A stretch of DNA of 64,000 nt from Mycoplasmatota bacterium (GTDB lineage: Bacteria; Bacillota_I; Bacilli_A; Haloplasmatales; Haloplasmataceae), in NCBI GenBank assembly GCA_018394295.1, contig CP074573.1, forward strand, positions 1,364,001 to 1,428,000, written 5' to 3'. The notes beneath the pieces were generated by a model. The model saw only the letters and a list, made by a program, of their open reading frames with translations, was not told the DNA's origin and made no database searches. A program made the translations under genes and the position numbers. This document shows positions 62,601 to 64,000 of the stretch, piece by piece; the first letter of the stretch is position 1; every line of letters starts with the position of its first letter.

Positions 62601-64000
62601 AAATTTCACCATTTTCCCTACATAAACGAATCACCATATCGCAAGTGATAGTATTACTATACAACTGTCTTGAAATTCTTGAAGCTGCTGTTGTATAGTA
62701 ACTGTTCTTTGAAAAGAAGTCGACTGGTGTTTCTACAGAAACGATTTGCCCATCAAAGAACATTGCACATCTATCAGCATGCTCAGCAGCAAATTCGATG
62801 TCGTGCGTTACCATTACAATAGTAATTCCTTCTTGTTTTAGTTGTGCTAATATATCCGCTAAAACTTTTTTCGAATAAGCATCAATACCTTTCGTTGGCT
62901 CATCAAGTAGTATAATTTTGGGCTTCATCAGTAGTATTTTCGCAAAAGCAGCTTTTTGTTGCTCACCACCACTTAGATCATATGGATGTCTATTATACAA
63001 ATGCTCAATTTCAAGTTTTTCTGTTATATCTGCTATCATTTCTTTACTTTCTTTTTTATCATATTCCATGATTTTTGTTACTTCAAGCAAATCTTCATAA
63101 ACCGTACTTTTAACAAAAAGTGTCTGAGGATTTTGTGGTAAAGAAGCTATATTATTTCTATATAGACTATTTTTATTATACTCCTTTATCTTCTTACCCC
63201 AAATTCTTAGTTTACCTCTATATAGTCTTTTAAGTCCATTTAAAATCTTTAAAGTGGTTGTTTTTCCCGCACCATTTCCTCCTAAAATACAGATCATTTC
63301 GTTTTTGTATACTTTTAAATTTAATCCAGAAAGTACATCCGGTAAATCTCTTTCATATCTAAAATAACCTTCAGCTATCTCTAACGCAATCTCTCTATTT
63401 TCGTAGTTTAGTTTATCTATCTTAAGTGATTTTACCTCAGTATTAAAATGTTTATTTAAGAAGTCCTTACCTTCTCTTACAGTTAACGGACACTCATCAT
63501 CAATATCAAATTGATTAAAAATTCTGATACTTGATGGCATACCTAAATTCATTTTATGACCATTTATGTTTTTTAATTTCTTACCTACTTCACGAGGAGA
63601 ATCAATTAATAACACCCGTGCTTTATCCATCAAGATAGCTTTGCTTGCAATCGGAAAAACTTCTTCTAGTCGATGTTCAACTAATAAGATGGTAATTCCT
63701 AATTCATTATTTATCTTTTTTAAAGTTGCAATAAATTCAGATGCAGCTATCGGGTCTAATTGACTTGTTGGTTCATCTAAAATAATCACTTTTGGTTGCA
63801 TAACCATGATGGATGCTAGAATTAGAAGTTGTTTTTGTCCGCCACTTAATTCACTCGTTTTCTTTCTATACCAATCACTAATCCCGAAAAAGCCAGATAT
63901 TTCAGCGACCTTACGCCTTATTACACTAATAGATTCCCCCATGTTTTCTAGTCCAAAAGCAAGTTCATGCCAAACTTTATCTGTTACAATCTGATTATCA
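62593..64000 (-). CDS. Tandem ABC ATPase of the ECF transporter, 5' end outside the window
   Basis: Two nucleotide-binding domains in one chain. First: ELSGGQKQLLIL (signature), KVIILDEPTSQLD (Walker B), VEHRLEE; its Walker A lies beyond 64000, and the frame is open to the edge. Second: ILGGNGAGKTTTLKIL (Walker A), LSGGEQQKAAFAK, IILLDEPTKGID, VTHDIEFA. It powers uptake through the S component that follows. A T component would be expected upstream. Confidence 0.9.
   Translation of the reverse strand, partial: DNQIVTDKVWHELAFGLENMGESISVIRRKVAEISGFFGISDWYRKKTSELSGGQKQLLILASIMVMQPKVIILDEPTSQLDPIAASEFIATLKKINNELGITILLVEHRLEEVFPIASKAILMDKARVLLIDSPREVGKKLKNINGHKMNLGMPSSIRIFNQFDIDDECPLTVREGKDFLNKHFNTEVKSLKIDKLNYENREIALEIAEGYFRYERDLPDVLSGLNLKVYKNEMICILGGNGAGKTTTLKILNGLKRLYRGKLRIWGKKIKEYNKNSLYRNNIASLPQNPQTLFVKSTVYEDLLEVTKIMEYDKKESKEMIADITEKLEIEHLYNRHPYDLSGGEQQKAAFAKILLMKPKIILLDEPTKGIDAYSKKVLADILAQLKQEGITIVMVTHDIEFAAEHADRCAMFFDGQIVSVETPVDFFSKNSYYTTAASRISRQLYSNTITCDMVIRLCRENGEIYG

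Overview
The window is strongly A/T-rich and most genes carry clear AGGAGG-type ribosome binding sites. Intrinsic terminators and MerR, TetR and cobalamin-riboswitch controls are all easy to see. TGA is used as a stop: the tetR stop overlaps the next ATG as ATGA, and the integrase ends in TGA. This fits a low-GC Bacillota or an early-branching relative of the Mollicutes that keeps the standard code. I cannot name the species from sequence alone.

Layout. (1) 1-7.8 kb: a decaying Rhs locus on the minus strand. A main Rhs gene is broken by 5' truncation, one stop and one frameshift. Around it lie orphan Rhs tips, and small immunity-like genes follow each tip. (2) 7.8-25.1 kb: a probable tRNA-Thr-targeted genomic island. 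It is bounded by a 32-nt tRNA-derived direct repeat and paired 11-bp arm-type repeats. It carries a two-gene CHAT-protease operon, two structured RNAs that share a 3' H-type pseudoknot, an ssb/radC/DUF3846 operon behind a leader peptide and terminator, an excisionase and tyrosine integrase, and a Type I restriction system with a fused HsdM-HsdS. (3) 25-30 kb: housekeeping genes (GNAT, pcp, an APH-like kinase, DUF3267), an LRR fragment and a repetitive LEA-like protein. (4) 30-33.4 kb: a second set of toxin-tip and immunity pairs, flanked by a duplicated segment that includes the start of the class V aminotransferase gene. (5) 33.5-40 kb: aminotransferase, MerR-GyrI regulator, AbiE toxin-antitoxin pair and an IS110-family element. 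(6) 40-43.4 kb: a cobamide lower-ligand salvage operon (cobC, cblT, cobS, cblS) behind a cobalamin riboswitch with a terminator. (7) 43.7-60.7 kb: adhE with candidate cre and Rex sites, an HD hydrolase, a carbamoyltransferase homologue, an SDR, a patatin, a CmpB-like membrane protein, three further LRR loci (one intact), nucleotidyltransferase, P-loop protein and an autoregulated tetR-membrane pair. (8) 60.9-64 kb: a beheaded DEAD-box helicase and an ECF-type transporter whose ATPase runs off the right edge.

Conflict and genome plasticity dominate. Toxin tips and immunity genes have accumulated on both sides of the island. The island itself carries defence-type cargo. The LRR lipoprotein family and the Rhs genes are recombining and decaying. 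The metabolic parts (cobamide salvage, adhE fermentation) look intact and regulated.
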